Shown: positions 45,388 to 53,359, counted from the first letter of the stretch. The stretch: 64,000 nucleotides of DNA from Microthrixaceae bacterium (GCA_016702505.1 JADJDU010000001.1:496001-560000), one strand, 5' to 3'. Numbers and translations are program-made. Notes: a model not told the origin generated them from the letters alone.

Positions 45388-45452
45388 CTCCTTCGCGTCG
45401 GCGAATTCGAGCGGGCCCATGGTGATGGGTTGCTCCCCATCGTGATCGGTCC

Positions 45453-47192
45453 ATGACCACAGTTGCGCATGTACATCGATCGGTGATCTTGGGGGTCGGA
45501 GGGTTGTCACGCCCGAGTTCACCGCAAGATGGCCCCGCTGGGCTCGTTTTGTCGCGCCTAGAGCTGTGGGTTGTCGACGAAGGCACCGGTGAAGGTGCCG
45601 CGCTCGCACCGCTTCTCGGGCTGGGACCCGAGGCTGCTGATGAGGTCATCGCCACCGAGGCCAGCAGGGGCATGCTTGAGCCGGCGATCGACGGTGCCAC
45701 ATTCCGAGTGAGATTGAGTGCCGGCGACGGTGCCGCCACGGGTTCGGAATCACGGATACAGATCGACGTCACCGTTGAACCTCGAGCTGCCGGCGCACCA
45801 GCGTCGATTGGTCGTCTCGCCGCCTCAGCTCGCCGTGATGCGGTTGCAGACCGGGTATTGAGCTTGATCACCCGCCTATGGCTGGATGGCAACCCGTCGT
45901 GGTCACATCTTCACGGCGGGGCCCTTTGTGACGAAGCGGGCTCGGCGGTGCTCGTACTAGGCAGGTCTGGTGCTGGGAAGTCGACCCTGGTGGCGAACCT
46001 TGCGGCATCGGGGTTGTCGTTGCTCACCGATGAGCAGATCTCGGCGCACCCGGCTCAGGCCTTGGTGGCAGGGTTTACGCGCCCGGTGTCTGTCAAACCT
46101 GGTGGTGGAGCTCACCTGCCACGACCGATCTCCGATCGATTGAATGGGTCTGCCCATACTGTGTTGGTGACTGCCGCCGACCTGGGGTCTCGTCATCTGG
46201 TAGCAGGACGTCCCGTTCTGATCGTTCTGCCCGAGCGCGTGGACGGTGCGATACCAAGCTGGGACTTGGTGACCGACGCCCACGAGGCCCTCGAGTTACT
46301 GGCTGTCAACAACCTGGACCTGGCGAGAGACCCCGCGCTGGCGCTGGACTCGTTCGCGTGGCTGGCCACCTCCGTTCCGGTCGTGCGCCTCGTCTACGGA
46401 GAGGCATGCGACGCGGTTCCGGTGATCCGAGACCTTGTTGCCAGCCCACCGAGGATTCCCGGGACCCCTTGGCTCGTGAAGGAATGCCGACCGATTCGGA
46501 CTCCTTCAGAGTGTTCGCCGGCCCGGCACACCGAATCATCCGACGAGGGTGCTACCTCCGCCAGTCTGGGTCCGGTCGATCCAGACTGGCCTGCGACGAT
46601 GACGGTGGCCCCAAGGTCAGGCTTGGTCGAGGTGTCGCTTGGCGACTCGAGGGTGCTTTTCGATCCTTCGTCGCGCGAGTTGGTGACCTTGAATCCTGCC
46701 GCCAGCGCTATTTGGGACACATTCCCGTGGCTCGACGTTCCTGCCGATGATGAGGCCATAGACGCGGGGCTCGACCTGGTGAGCGATTTGGTCGGTCGGG
46801 AACTTGTAGAGGTGCATGGAGCCGTGAACATGGTGTTCCGTCGGCGCGCTGAGCTCGTTTCCCGCCGGATCAGGGGAGAGGTGCTGGTGGTCGACGAGAT
46901 GCAACGCTGTGCTCGGCTGAGCGGCTCGGCCGCCGCCGTAGCGGCCGGGCACGCCAACCACGCCTCGACCTGCTCGATCGCTTCGTCGACCGATAGGGGA
47001 GTCGGCATGATGCGGGTGTTGGTCGACACCCTCATGAAGGCGACCAGCACCAGCCAGGCAAAGCCCACGCCACTGTTGCCGGCCAGGGCGTCATCCAGCC
47101 ATGTTCGAGCGGCGCGGTGGTGGATGGTGTCCTCGTTGACGGCGTACAACAACACATTGGCGTCGACGATGACCATCAGCGGCCGTCGGTGA
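45453..47192 (+). CDS. HprK-like kinase domain with C-terminal PqqD-like domain; 3' end fused to antisense vapC
   Basis: 579 codons. An HprK-like domain with SHLHGGAL, intact Walker A (LGRSGAGKST, Lys176) and LLTDEQIS is followed by a PqqD-like domain ending near residue 455 (LVSDLVGRELVEVHGA), the same HprK-PqqD order as the protein at 4795. From about 46905 the remaining ~95 codons lie antisense to a truncated PIN-domain toxin gene (46930-47176), so the natural end of this gene seems to have been lost and the reading frame runs into the neighbour. The functional core is complete. It pairs with the Tat gene at 44818. Confidence 0.72.
   Translation: MTTVAHVHRSVILGVGGLSRPSSPQDGPAGLVLSRLELWVVDEGTGEGAALAPLLGLGPEAADEVIATEASRGMLEPAIDGATFRVRLSAGDGAATGSESRIQIDVTVEPRAAGAPASIGRLAASARRDAVADRVLSLITRLWLDGNPSWSHLHGGALCDEAGSAVLVLGRSGAGKSTLVANLAASGLSLLTDEQISAHPAQALVAGFTRPVSVKPGGGAHLPRPISDRLNGSAHTVLVTAADLGSRHLVAGRPVLIVLPERVDGAIPSWDLVTDAHEALELLAVNNLDLARDPALALDSFAWLATSVPVVRLVYGEACDAVPVIRDLVASPPRIPGTPWLVKECRPIRTPSECSPARHTESSDEGATSASLGPVDPDWPATMTVAPRSGLVEVSLGDSRVLFDPSSRELVTLNPAASAIWDTFPWLDVPADDEAIDAGLDLVSDLVGRELVEVHGAVNMVFRRRAELVSRRIRGEVLVVDEMQRCARLSGSAAAVAAGHANHASTCSIASSTDRGVGMMRVLVDTLMKATSTSQAKPTPLLPARASSSHVRAARWWMVSSLTAYNNTLASTMTISGRR
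46930..47176 (-). pseudogene. Truncated PIN-domain (VapC-like) toxin
   Basis: From ATG 47176 a PIN-domain toxin begins (MVIVDANVLLYAVNED, Asp5) with GFAWLVLVAFMRVSTNTR, as in complete VapC proteins of about 130 residues. After about residue 80 (VEAWLACPAAT) the homology ends and the frame continues into sequence antisense to the HprK gene, so the last two catalytic aspartates are lost. Probably no longer toxic. The antitoxin gene (47176-47427) is intact and overlaps by one base. Confidence 0.72.
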
Positions 47193-47427
47193 GCTGTTGA
47201 GCGACCACGTCATCCTCGAGGGCAGCCGCCAGGGACAGCGCCTTGGTGAGCTCTACCCGAGGCGTCCCCATCGACCTCGGACGAGTCGGCGACTCCACTG
47301 CGGTGCCATCGGCCAATCCGCGACGGATCGCCTCGTTGAGCGCCTGCTTGAAAGACAGGCTCCGCTCAGCCATGAACCGCTCCACCAACCGCCGAGTGTC
47401 GGCGTCCAGCGTCACCGTGGTCCTCAC
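47176..47427 (-). CDS. RHH/VapB-type antitoxin
   Basis: 83 residues. The N-terminus MRTTVTLDADTRRLVERFMA and the helix FKQALNEAIRRGL form a ribbon-helix-helix DNA-binding unit; the rest is the toxin-binding tail. Its toxin is truncated, so this antitoxin is an orphan. Confidence 0.8.
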   Translation of the reverse strand: MRTTVTLDADTRRLVERFMAERSLSFKQALNEAIRRGLADGTAVESPTRPRSMGTPRVELTKALSLAAALEDDVVAQQLTDGR

Positions 47428-47502
47428 GGGCGCATCATAGCATCACAACGTGTGACAGCATGATGCCAAACGCGCAGCGCTCTGCTCCGCCACCGGTCTG
47501 CT

Positions 47503-47590
47503 TGTCGGGGTCGCTGGGTAGGGTGGGAGCGTTTGGAAGCAGCGCTGGGTGCGCAGGAGGCGACGACGTGGATGGAGCATCTTCGCCGCT
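47503..47590 (+). pseudogene. Fragment of the coiled-coil membrane protein gene family
   Basis: Bases 47503-47526 match the intergenic sequence ahead of the genes at 49643 and 52145, and 47529-47585 match their codons for RLEAALGAQEATTxMEHL. The sequence between the two blocks, including the start codon, and the whole C-terminal part are missing. A third, decayed copy of that module. The surrounding 47428-47653 shows nothing else. Confidence 0.7.
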
Positions 47591-47653
47591 ACCTACCGGC
47601 CATCGATACCCCCACCCGATGACGTCTCCGCGGCCTAGAGCTGGCCGCGCCGG

Positions 47654-48052
47654 TCAGGTTTGGCCCGGGCTGGCTATCTGGAGGCCTTGTTCAGCGGCCG
47701 AGTTCAGCAGGCGGGTGTCGTAGGCAACCAGCGTTGCGGGCACCTGGCGCAAAGACCACGCCGTGGCGAGATGGATGGCATCGAGGCTTCGCAGGTGTGA
47801 TTCGCCGATGTCGCAGGCCGCATCCACCAGATCTGAGGCAAGCGGCACCAAGTCGAGACCGGCCAACAACGCCCGGGCCTCGTGTGCTGCCCCTGGATCG
47901 ATTAGCATCACCGCACGCTTTACCTCGATACGAGAGATCTCGCTCGACACCAGCGGCGAGTCAGGCCGCTCGGCCAGCCATGTCTCCAGGGCTTCGCTCT
48001 CGGATTCGTCGAACACCAACTTGAGGAGCGCCGACGAGTCGAGGTAGATCAC
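47654..48052 (-). CDS. vapC: PIN-domain toxin (VapC family)
   Basis: 132 residues with complete active site: Asp5 (IYLDSSALLKL), Glu43 (SRIEVKRA), Asp91 (SLDAIHLA) and Asp112 (YDTRLL). Overlaps the antitoxin gene by 4 bp (48049-48052). Expected to cleave a specific tRNA or rRNA when freed. Confidence 0.9.
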   Translation of the reverse strand: MIYLDSSALLKLVFDESESEALETWLAERPDSPLVSSEISRIEVKRAVMLIDPGAAHEARALLAGLDLVPLASDLVDAACDIGESHLRSLDAIHLATAWSLRQVPATLVAYDTRLLNSAAEQGLQIASPGQT

Positions 48053-48333
48053 CGGCTGTCGCGGCGCAGGTCTTCCAACACGGTGGCACCGTCGGGTGAG
48101 CCGCGCGCGATCTTGCGACGGATCGGAAACGTTCGAGGCCCGGTGGCCGACCGGAGACGACCGTCGGCCAACAGACGGTCGCGGGCGAGGCGGGCAGGGC
48201 TGGGTGGAACCAACAAGGCCACCAAAGTGCCGCGCTCGGTGACCTCGATGGTCTCGCCGTCCTTGACCAGCTCGAGATAGCGGCTGGCATTCTGGCGAAG
48301 TTCACGAACCCCGATCGTCTCCACAGAAAACAA
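48049..48333 (-). CDS. Phd/YefM-family antitoxin
   Basis: 94 residues. The typical Phd/YefM start (ETIGVRELRQNASRYLELVK) binds DNA and a C-terminal acidic-basic tail binds the toxin. Paired with the PIN toxin downstream. Confidence 0.88.
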   Translation of the reverse strand: MFSVETIGVRELRQNASRYLELVKDGETIEVTERGTLVALLVPPSPARLARDRLLADGRLRSATGPRTFPIRRKIARGSPDGATVLEDLRRDSR

Positions 48334-48444
48334 AGTAGCACCTATTGTGCTATTCGTGAAGGGAGTTGGTCGTCGTGAGTCGGTCGTCAGGACTCAGTCG
48401 GCCAGGGCGACCTCGGCGGTGTCACGTTTCTATCGGCGTGAACG

Positions 48445-49035
48445 CTAGCTGCCTGCCACAAACCGCAAGGCCAGATCCAAGTCGGCAATCAGGTCTCTAC
48501 CTCGGTGGTACCCGCGCTCGACGATGAGCGAGACCGATTGGTGGGCCACTAGTAGATCGTCGGGGTCAGCGATCAATGACAAAGCTCGGAGGTCTGCGGT
48601 GTCGTTGGGGCGGGTCGCGTCGTTCTTTGACAACAGCTTCAATGCGATGAGATGCCCAACCGACGCCACCGGCACAACCAGCCCGGCGACAACCTCCAGA
48701 TCGGTGGCCCCAGCCACGATCTCGGCCTCGATCCCAGACGACGCGAAGAGCAGGTCGATGTGCCAGCCGTCGTCGGCCGTCATCCGCACCGTTGCCATTC
48801 GATCGGTGGCATCGTTTTCGACGACCGCGTTGATCGTGAATCCCAACGCCAACAACGAACAAACCAAGGCCTGTGCGGCATCATCGCTTTCGACCACAAC
48901 CGCCAGATCCACGTCTCGCGTGAAGCGTGGCTCGGTCCGAGCCGAGACCGCCAGGCCGCCAACAAGGCAGAAGTTCCAACCGCCTTGTCGCAGGATCGCT
49001 CCAGTGCGATCCAGTGCACCCAACAGTTCGGTCAT
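48445..49035 (-). CDS. AbiEii-like nucleotidyltransferase toxin
   Basis: 196 residues from ATG 49035 (MTELLGALDRT). A nucleotidyltransferase of the AbiEii/AbiGii type: FCLVGGLAVSARTEPRFTRDVDLAV gives the GG...RxTxDxD motif. Such toxins transfer nucleotides to tRNA and are used in abortive phage defence. The short gene upstream (49032-49226) overlaps it by 4 bp and is likely its antitoxin. Confidence 0.78.
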   Translation of the reverse strand: MTELLGALDRTGAILRQGGWNFCLVGGLAVSARTEPRFTRDVDLAVVVESDDAAQALVCSLLALGFTINAVVENDATDRMATVRMTADDGWHIDLLFASSGIEAEIVAGATDLEVVAGLVVPVASVGHLIALKLLSKNDATRPNDTADLRALSLIADPDDLLVAHQSVSLIVERGYHRGRDLIADLDLALRFVAGS

Positions 49036-49226
49036 GGTGAGAGGCGGACGACCCGTCCTGGAGCATCCAACGGCCGATCCCCCAACCATGCCCTGAGCCG
49101 ATCGTCGATCTCCTCGGCAGTTTCGGTCGGGTAGGCCCGCCGAAGGTTCTGGCGTTTCATCTCCACCCCCGTCTCGGCCAGCTCAAGGGCCGCCCGCAAC
49201 CGCCCAGCCGGGGTGTCGTTGCTCAC
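49032..49226 (-). CDS. Small partner of the AbiEii-like toxin
   Basis: 64 residues from GTG 49226 (VSNDTPAGRLRAALELA); the frame has an ATG earlier at 49247. A helical acidic-basic protein (ETGVEMKRQNLRRAYP, then AEEIDDRLRAWLGDRP) seen ahead of many such nucleotidyltransferases in actinobacteria. ATGA overlap with the toxin gene. Antitoxin role inferred from context. Confidence 0.65.
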   Translation of the reverse strand: MSNDTPAGRLRAALELAETGVEMKRQNLRRAYPTETAEEIDDRLRAWLGDRPLDAPGRVVRLSP

Positions 49227-49348
49227 CTCCCCAGCGTACAATTTCAACGGCTTCTACCATGCAGATTGTTGGCCCAGGCGGGTGATCTTGTCGGAGCTCG
49301 ACGGTTGGCGTGTCAACGTCAGCATCTGTTCATGCTCATCGGGGCCCT

Positions 49349-49383
49349 GGTCAGCCTGGTCAGCCTGGTCAGCCTGGTCAGCC
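49349..49383. repeat. 9-bp tandem repeat (GGTCAGCCT)4
   Basis: About four copies of GGTCAGCCT in a row directly before the start of the duplicated segment at 49383. It marks the truncation point of an antitoxin copy and may have served in the recombination. Confidence 0.8.
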
Positions 49384-49476
49384 GGCGTAGAGCTGGGAGC
49401 GGCTCCAACCCAGGCGTCCAGCGAGGCGTTCACCGTCCTCGAAAATCGCATCGGGGATGGAGATGGCGGTCTTCAT
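49378..49476 (-). pseudogene. Truncated antitoxin copy (32 codons)
   Basis: ATG 49476 starts the same MKTAISIPDAIFEDGERLAG sequence as the antitoxin at 51739-51978, but after SRSQLYA the frame ends in a stop inside the 9-bp repeats (49378). It is the broken end of the upstream copy of the duplication. Confidence 0.85.
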
Positions 49477-49880
49477 GACCTGAGTATAACCGGTATGACT
49501 TCATCTCGTCTGCCAGGGGTGCCCGCCGGGACTGTCGGGGTGGCTGGGTAGGGTGGCGGTTGACGTCAGCCACTTGTGTTGTGGTGCCTCGGTCTTGGTC
49601 GGGCCCGGTCGGGTTCGCTTTTGTTGATTCGAGGTTCTTGTTGTGGCTATCACCGAGCAGAGTCGTCATGATCTGTATATCCGTTTGGAAGCAGCGCTGG
49701 GTGCGCAGAAGGCGACGACGTTGATGGAGCATCTTCCTCCTGTCGGTTGGGCCGATGTGTCGACGCGTACCGACGTGGCCCTTCAGCTTCAGGCTCTGGA
49801 GGGAAACCTGCGGGCCGACCTCCACATCGCCCTCGGCGAGTTCCGAGACGAGATCCACCGGTCCTTCGCCGAGTTCCGAG
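49383..49880. repeat. ~498-bp direct repeat, copy 1
   Basis: Matches 51885-52382 base for base with a constant offset of 2502 and few differences. It holds the start of an antitoxin gene (minus strand), a divergent promoter region and the first two thirds of a coiled-coil protein gene. Confidence 0.9.
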
Positions 49881-50047
49881 ACGAGATGAACCGGACCTCG
49901 TCGGAGTTCCGGGAGGAGATGCATCGGTCCTTCACCGACTTCCGCGACGAGATCCGTCGGGATCGTCAGGTCGCGCAGCGCCAGTTGCTGTTCGTGCTGG
50001 TGGTTGCCTTCCTCAGCTTGTTGGGCACGGTGGCCACCAGCCTTTGA
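49643..50047 (+). CDS. Coiled-coil protein with C-terminal membrane anchor (four hendecad repeats)
   Basis: 134 residues. The N-terminal part (MAITEQSRHDLYIRLEAALG, EHLPPVGW) is followed by four 11-residue coil repeats beginning EFRDEIHRSFA and ending DFRDEIRRDRQ, then a hydrophobic anchor (QLLFVLVVAFLSLLG). The protein at 52145 is nearly identical but has two repeats. No enzyme function is known; the design suggests an inner-membrane coil or cytoskeleton-like protein. Confidence 0.72.
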   Translation: MAITEQSRHDLYIRLEAALGAQKATTLMEHLPPVGWADVSTRTDVALQLQALEGNLRADLHIALGEFRDEIHRSFAEFRDEMNRTSSEFREEMHRSFTDFRDEIRRDRQVAQRQLLFVLVVAFLSLLGTVATSL

Positions 50048-50143
50048 GACCACGGGCTCGAAACCGGGGCATGGAGCGAGCCAACGCCGCCCACGCAGCC
50101 GGGCTCACCGTCTACCGGCCTGGCAACTGACCGATCCTCGGCA

Positions 50144-50520
50144 CTTACGTGCCGAACAATGCCAAGGGGACCACGCCGATCCCGTCGGAGCGGCGGTAGG
50201 CGAAGCCACGCCAGCAGCGTTGCGGGTCGGCGCACTGCGAAACCAGCGGCGACAAGATCGTGGTCGACGATGCGTTCCAGGTAGCCGTCGAGTAGCCGGA
50301 GGGGAGCCCTGGGCTCCATGTGGCGCATTCCCGGGAATCCACCCGAGGTGATCTCCTCGACATATTGGACGAGCCCGATATCGCTACGACCGGACAGGTT
50401 TCGCTCTCGGTCGGGCAGCGACGCCAAAGAGACCGCTGGAAGGCGATGCCACTCGTCGACGGTCCGGGGAGATCGGTAAGAAGGGGCAGGAAATAGACGA
50501 TCCGCTATATTGGCGGTCAT
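50144..50520 (-). pseudogene. Remnant of a DUF4143-type AAA ATPase
   Basis: Two frames on the minus strand together resemble the C-terminal part of DUF4143 ATPases: first SIGLVQY-like IGLVQYVEEITSGGFPGMR and LLDGYLERIVDHDL, and then, in another frame, FAYRRSDGIGVVPLALFGT at the natural end. The section between is missing and frames differ, so the gene is decayed. The rest of the ATPase (Walker motifs) is not in the window. Confidence 0.6.
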
Positions 50521-51025
50521 GCAGGCCACCGCTGCCCAAGTCCTGCGTCAGGCCCGACACGCAGCGGGCCTGACTCAATCGGACCTTGCCCGTAGGGCCG
50601 GGGTAGTGCAGCCCGTCATCAGCGCGTACGAGACCGGGCGCCGCGAACCTGGACTTGCCACCTTGACCAGACTGGTTCACGCGGCCGGGCTCGAGCTCTC
50701 AATCGAGCTGGTCGAAGTGCGCAGCCTGCCCGATACGCCGACGGGCCGTCAGCTCGGATCCAAACGAGACCAGATTCTGTCCCTCGCCGCAGGCCGCGGC
50801 GCTAGCAACGTTCGGGTCTTTGGCAGCGTGGCTCGCGGGGAGGACCACGACCACAGCGACGTCGACCTCCTCGTCGACCTTGCCGACAACGTAGGTCTGG
50901 TGGGTCTGATCGGTCTCGAACGAGAACTCGAAGAACTGCTCAACCGCGAGGTGGATGTGGTTCCCGCCAGATCGCTCAAACCTGCGCTCGCCGCCAGAGT
51001 GCTATCCGAGGCCATTGCGCTATGA
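50519..51025 (+). CDS. XRE-MNT fusion antitoxin (HTH plus nucleotidyltransferase)
   Basis: 168 residues from ATG 50519. An N-terminal HTH_XRE domain (LRQARHAAGLTQSDLARRAG, QPVISAYETGRREP) is joined to a minimal nucleotidyltransferase (FGSVARGEDHDHSDVDLLVD). MNT proteins neutralise HEPN toxins, often by adding AMP to them, and the XRE domain can repress the operon. The HEPN gene follows with a 4-bp overlap. TATATT just before the start suggests a leaderless transcript. Confidence 0.9.
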   Translation: MQATAAQVLRQARHAAGLTQSDLARRAGVVQPVISAYETGRREPGLATLTRLVHAAGLELSIELVEVRSLPDTPTGRQLGSKRDQILSLAAGRGASNVRVFGSVARGEDHDHSDVDLLVDLADNVGLVGLIGLERELEELLNREVDVVPARSLKPALAARVLSEAIAL

Positions 51026-51366
51026 GAGACGATGCTCAGCGGCTCGCCGATATTGCCGCCGCGGCCCGAGCTATCGGCGAACACCTGGATCGAGGCTCAT
51101 TGAGCGACGGTCTCGTGTTTGACGCGGTGAGGATCCGCCTGATCGAGATCGGCGAAGCGGTCAAAGCGATATCTCCAGAGGTGCTCAGCGGTGAGCCCGC
51201 TGTGGCGTGGCAAGACATCGCAGGTATGCGAGACCACCTTGCCCACCGCTACTTCGACACCGATCACGTGATCGTGGCCGCAACCATCGAACATGACCTA
51301 CCACCACTGGTCGCGGCGATCGAACGCCTGGGTGAAGCGTTGGAACGAGACGATCAGATCCAGTGA
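51022..51366 (+). CDS. hepT: HEPN-domain toxin (DUF86/HepT-like)
   Basis: 114 residues. An all-helical HEPN ribonuclease with the RX4-6H motif (MRDHLAHRYFD). It overlaps the XRE-MNT antitoxin gene by 4 bp (ATGA). HEPN-MNT modules work as toxin-antitoxin systems. Confidence 0.9.
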   Translation: MRDDAQRLADIAAAARAIGEHLDRGSLSDGLVFDAVRIRLIEIGEAVKAISPEVLSGEPAVAWQDIAGMRDHLAHRYFDTDHVIVAATIEHDLPPLVAAIERLGEALERDDQIQ

Positions 51367-51403
51367 ACTGGCAGCGTTGAGGCTCCGCAGGAGCTGGGGT
51401 GGT

Positions 51404-51751
51404 TCAGAGGGACAGGACTAGGCGTAGGCCTGCGTCCACTTCCCGCATCGTCTGTGGTGTGAGGGAGCCGACTGTGCTTTGCAGGCGGTATCGGTCGATG
51501 ACCAGTATCTGGCTCACGTTGACCACCGACATCTTGTCCAGGCCGGCCTCATCGGCTTGGACCGTGACGTTGCCGGGCGCGTCAGCCAGGCGAAGGTTGC
51601 TGGTGATCGGGGCCACGATGACCGTAGAGATCCGTGACCGGTTGAAACGGTCCGACGACACGACCAACGCCGGACGGCGATAGCCCGGCTCTGAGCCGAT
51701 CGGTTCACCGAAGTCGACCCACCACACCTGGGAGCGCTTCACCAGTCCCAC
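51404..51751 (-). CDS. mazF: MazF/PemK-family endoribonuclease toxin
   Basis: 115 residues with the MazF pattern: VKRSQVWWVDFGEPIGSEPG, RRPALVVSSDRFN, TVIVAPITSN and the end LVIDRYRLQSTVGSLTPQTM. Overlaps the antitoxin gene (51739-51978) by 13 bp. Complete, unlike the copy at 37844. Confidence 0.9.
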   Translation of the reverse strand: MGLVKRSQVWWVDFGEPIGSEPGYRRPALVVSSDRFNRSRISTVIVAPITSNLRLADAPGNVTVQADEAGLDKMSVVNVSQILVIDRYRLQSTVGSLTPQTMREVDAGLRLVLSL

Positions 51752-51978
51752 TGGCCGCTGTCGATCAGGTCCTTACCCGGATTGGACGCCAAGCTGGCGG
51801 CCGCGTCGCCATAGAGGGTGTCGAGCGCCACGGTCACGGCATCGTGCTCGTCTGCGTGGTCGATCAAGAAGGCCTTCATGGCCTCGGCGTAGAGCTGGGA
51901 GCGGCTCCAACCCAGGCGTCCAGCGAGGCGTTCACCGTCCTCGAAAATCGCATCGGGGATGGAGATGGCGGTCTTCAT
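51739..51978 (-). CDS. RHH antitoxin for MazF
   Basis: 79 residues. MKTAISIPDAIFEDGERLAG and RLGWSRSQLYAEAMKAFL form a ribbon-helix-helix DNA-binding fold; the end (LIDSGQWDW) is the acidic toxin-binding tail. Its first 31 codons are repeated in the fragment at 49378-49476. Confidence 0.88.
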   Translation of the reverse strand: MKTAISIPDAIFEDGERLAGRLGWSRSQLYAEAMKAFLIDHADEHDAVTVALDTLYGDAAASLASNPGKDLIDSGQWDW

Positions 51979-52382
51979 GACCTGAGTATAACCGGTATGA
52001 CTTCATCTCGTCTGCCAGGGGTGCCCGCCGGGACTGTCGGGGTGGCTGGGTAGGGTGGCGGTTGACGTCAGCCACTTGTGTTGTGGTGCCTCGGTCTTGG
52101 TCGGGCCCGGTCGGGTTCGCTTTTGTTGATTCGAGGTTCTTGTTGTGGCTATCACCGAGCAGGGTCGTCATGATCTGTATGTCCGTTTGGAAGCGGCGCT
52201 GGGTGCGCAGGAGGCGACGACGTTGATGGAGCATCTTCCTCCTGTTGGTTGGGCTGACGTGTCGACGCGTACCGACGTGGCCCTTCAGCTTCAGGCTCTG
52301 GAGGGCAACCTGCGTGCCGAGTTCCACATCGCCTTCGGTGAGTTCGGAGACGAGATGAACCGGTCCTTCGCCGAGTTCCGCG
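51885..52382. repeat. ~498-bp direct repeat, copy 2
   Basis: Partner of 49383-49880. Here both flanking genes are complete, so this copy is probably the original. Confidence 0.9.
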
Positions 52383-52483
52383 ACGAGATCCGTCGGGATC
52401 GTCAGGCCGCCCAACGCCAGCTTCTGTTCGTGCTGATCGTGGCCATGGTGAGTCTCCTCGGCACGGTCGCAACCAGCCTCTGA
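52145..52483 (+). CDS. Coiled-coil protein with C-terminal membrane anchor (two hendecad repeats)
   Basis: 112 residues; the 5' two thirds are almost identical to 49643-50047 but two 11-residue coil units (66 bp) are absent. The anchor (QLLFVLIVAMVSLLGTVATS) is the same. Downstream, 52484-52782 holds no clear gene; a 30-codon minus-strand piece (VDDTKFLDHARYLSVIASPR) may be a remnant. Confidence 0.72.
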   Translation: MAITEQGRHDLYVRLEAALGAQEATTLMEHLPPVGWADVSTRTDVALQLQALEGNLRAEFHIAFGEFGDEMNRSFAEFRDEIRRDRQAAQRQLLFVLIVAMVSLLGTVATSL

Positions 52484-52782
52484 GTGCGAGATCGCGGCAG
52501 CGGTCATGGCCGCTTCCCTGTTATGCGCCTCGGATCGCTCGGGCCCACCAGACGCCACGACCTCTGCGATGCCCTGGCCGCGCTGGTTGATTGCTGATCG
52601 GCCTACCTGCCACCGTCGGGTAGGTCGAGGACAGGTCTAGGGCTGGCGATGACGCTTAGGTAGCGGGCATGGTCGAGGAACTTGGTGTCATCCACGAGGC
52701 AATTCCGGCCGCCACGTCAACACGATGGGCTTGATGGCCTCAGTTGGCACCCTTGGCGTGATGTGAGACACCATGGTGGGCC

Positions 52783-53181
52783 ATGGCCAAGCCCGAACTC
52801 CCTCCCGGTCAGCTCCGCAAGCGAGACAAGGTGGTGGCCCGCAACGACTTGCGAGACATCCCCGAGGGAACGCCGGGCAAGGTGATCCTGGTCAACGGGT
52901 TCGCCTGGGTGCGCTACTGGGTCAAGTTCGACAACGGCGTGTACCTCGGTTCCATCGACCGATCAGAGCTGGCCACCGCCGATGAATGGCAACGCCACCT
53001 CGCCGGCGAGGACGTGTTCAGCGCCGGGGCCGGCGTCGGTGCCGGATCGTCTGACGGCGCCAGCGACGACGGTGGGGGAGACAGCGGTTCTGCGGGGGGC
53101 AAGACCACCCCGAGTGGCACCCTCGTCCCCCAGAAGTTGCTCGACCGATCCTCCGCCGCCCGCATCCGTCTCGCCGCCTGA
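52783..53181 (+). CDS. Conserved hypothetical protein with acidic Gly/Ser-rich tail
   Basis: 132 residues from ATG 52783. The N-terminal 70 residues (KRDKVVARNDLRDIPEGTPG, WVRYWVKFDNGVYLGSID) look like a small beta-barrel domain found in several actinobacteria; the rest is a Gly/Ser/Asp-rich linker with VPQKLLDRSSAARIR at the end. Function unknown. A stand-alone gene. Confidence 0.65.
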   Translation: MAKPELPPGQLRKRDKVVARNDLRDIPEGTPGKVILVNGFAWVRYWVKFDNGVYLGSIDRSELATADEWQRHLAGEDVFSAGAGVGAGSSDGASDDGGGDSGSAGGKTTPSGTLVPQKLLDRSSAARIRLAA

Positions 53182-53359
53182 ACCCGAGCGACCCGCCAGA
53201 TCCGTTCGTCGCCATCACGGGCAACCGGGACTCCGGGCAGACGCGTGCATGGCCGTATCTGTGGCGGGGTCGAGGCTGGCTGATCGCATTAGATGAGCAC
53301 AACGCTCGAAATCGGCGCGCGTCGGGTTGGTGGTACCCGGGCGCCACGCTGGCTAGGGT

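Noticed and set aside
46394..46930. Full-length toxin on the minus strand down to 46394
   Set aside because: After about residue 80 the frame is antisense to a conserved PqqD region of the HprK gene and no longer resembles PIN domains.
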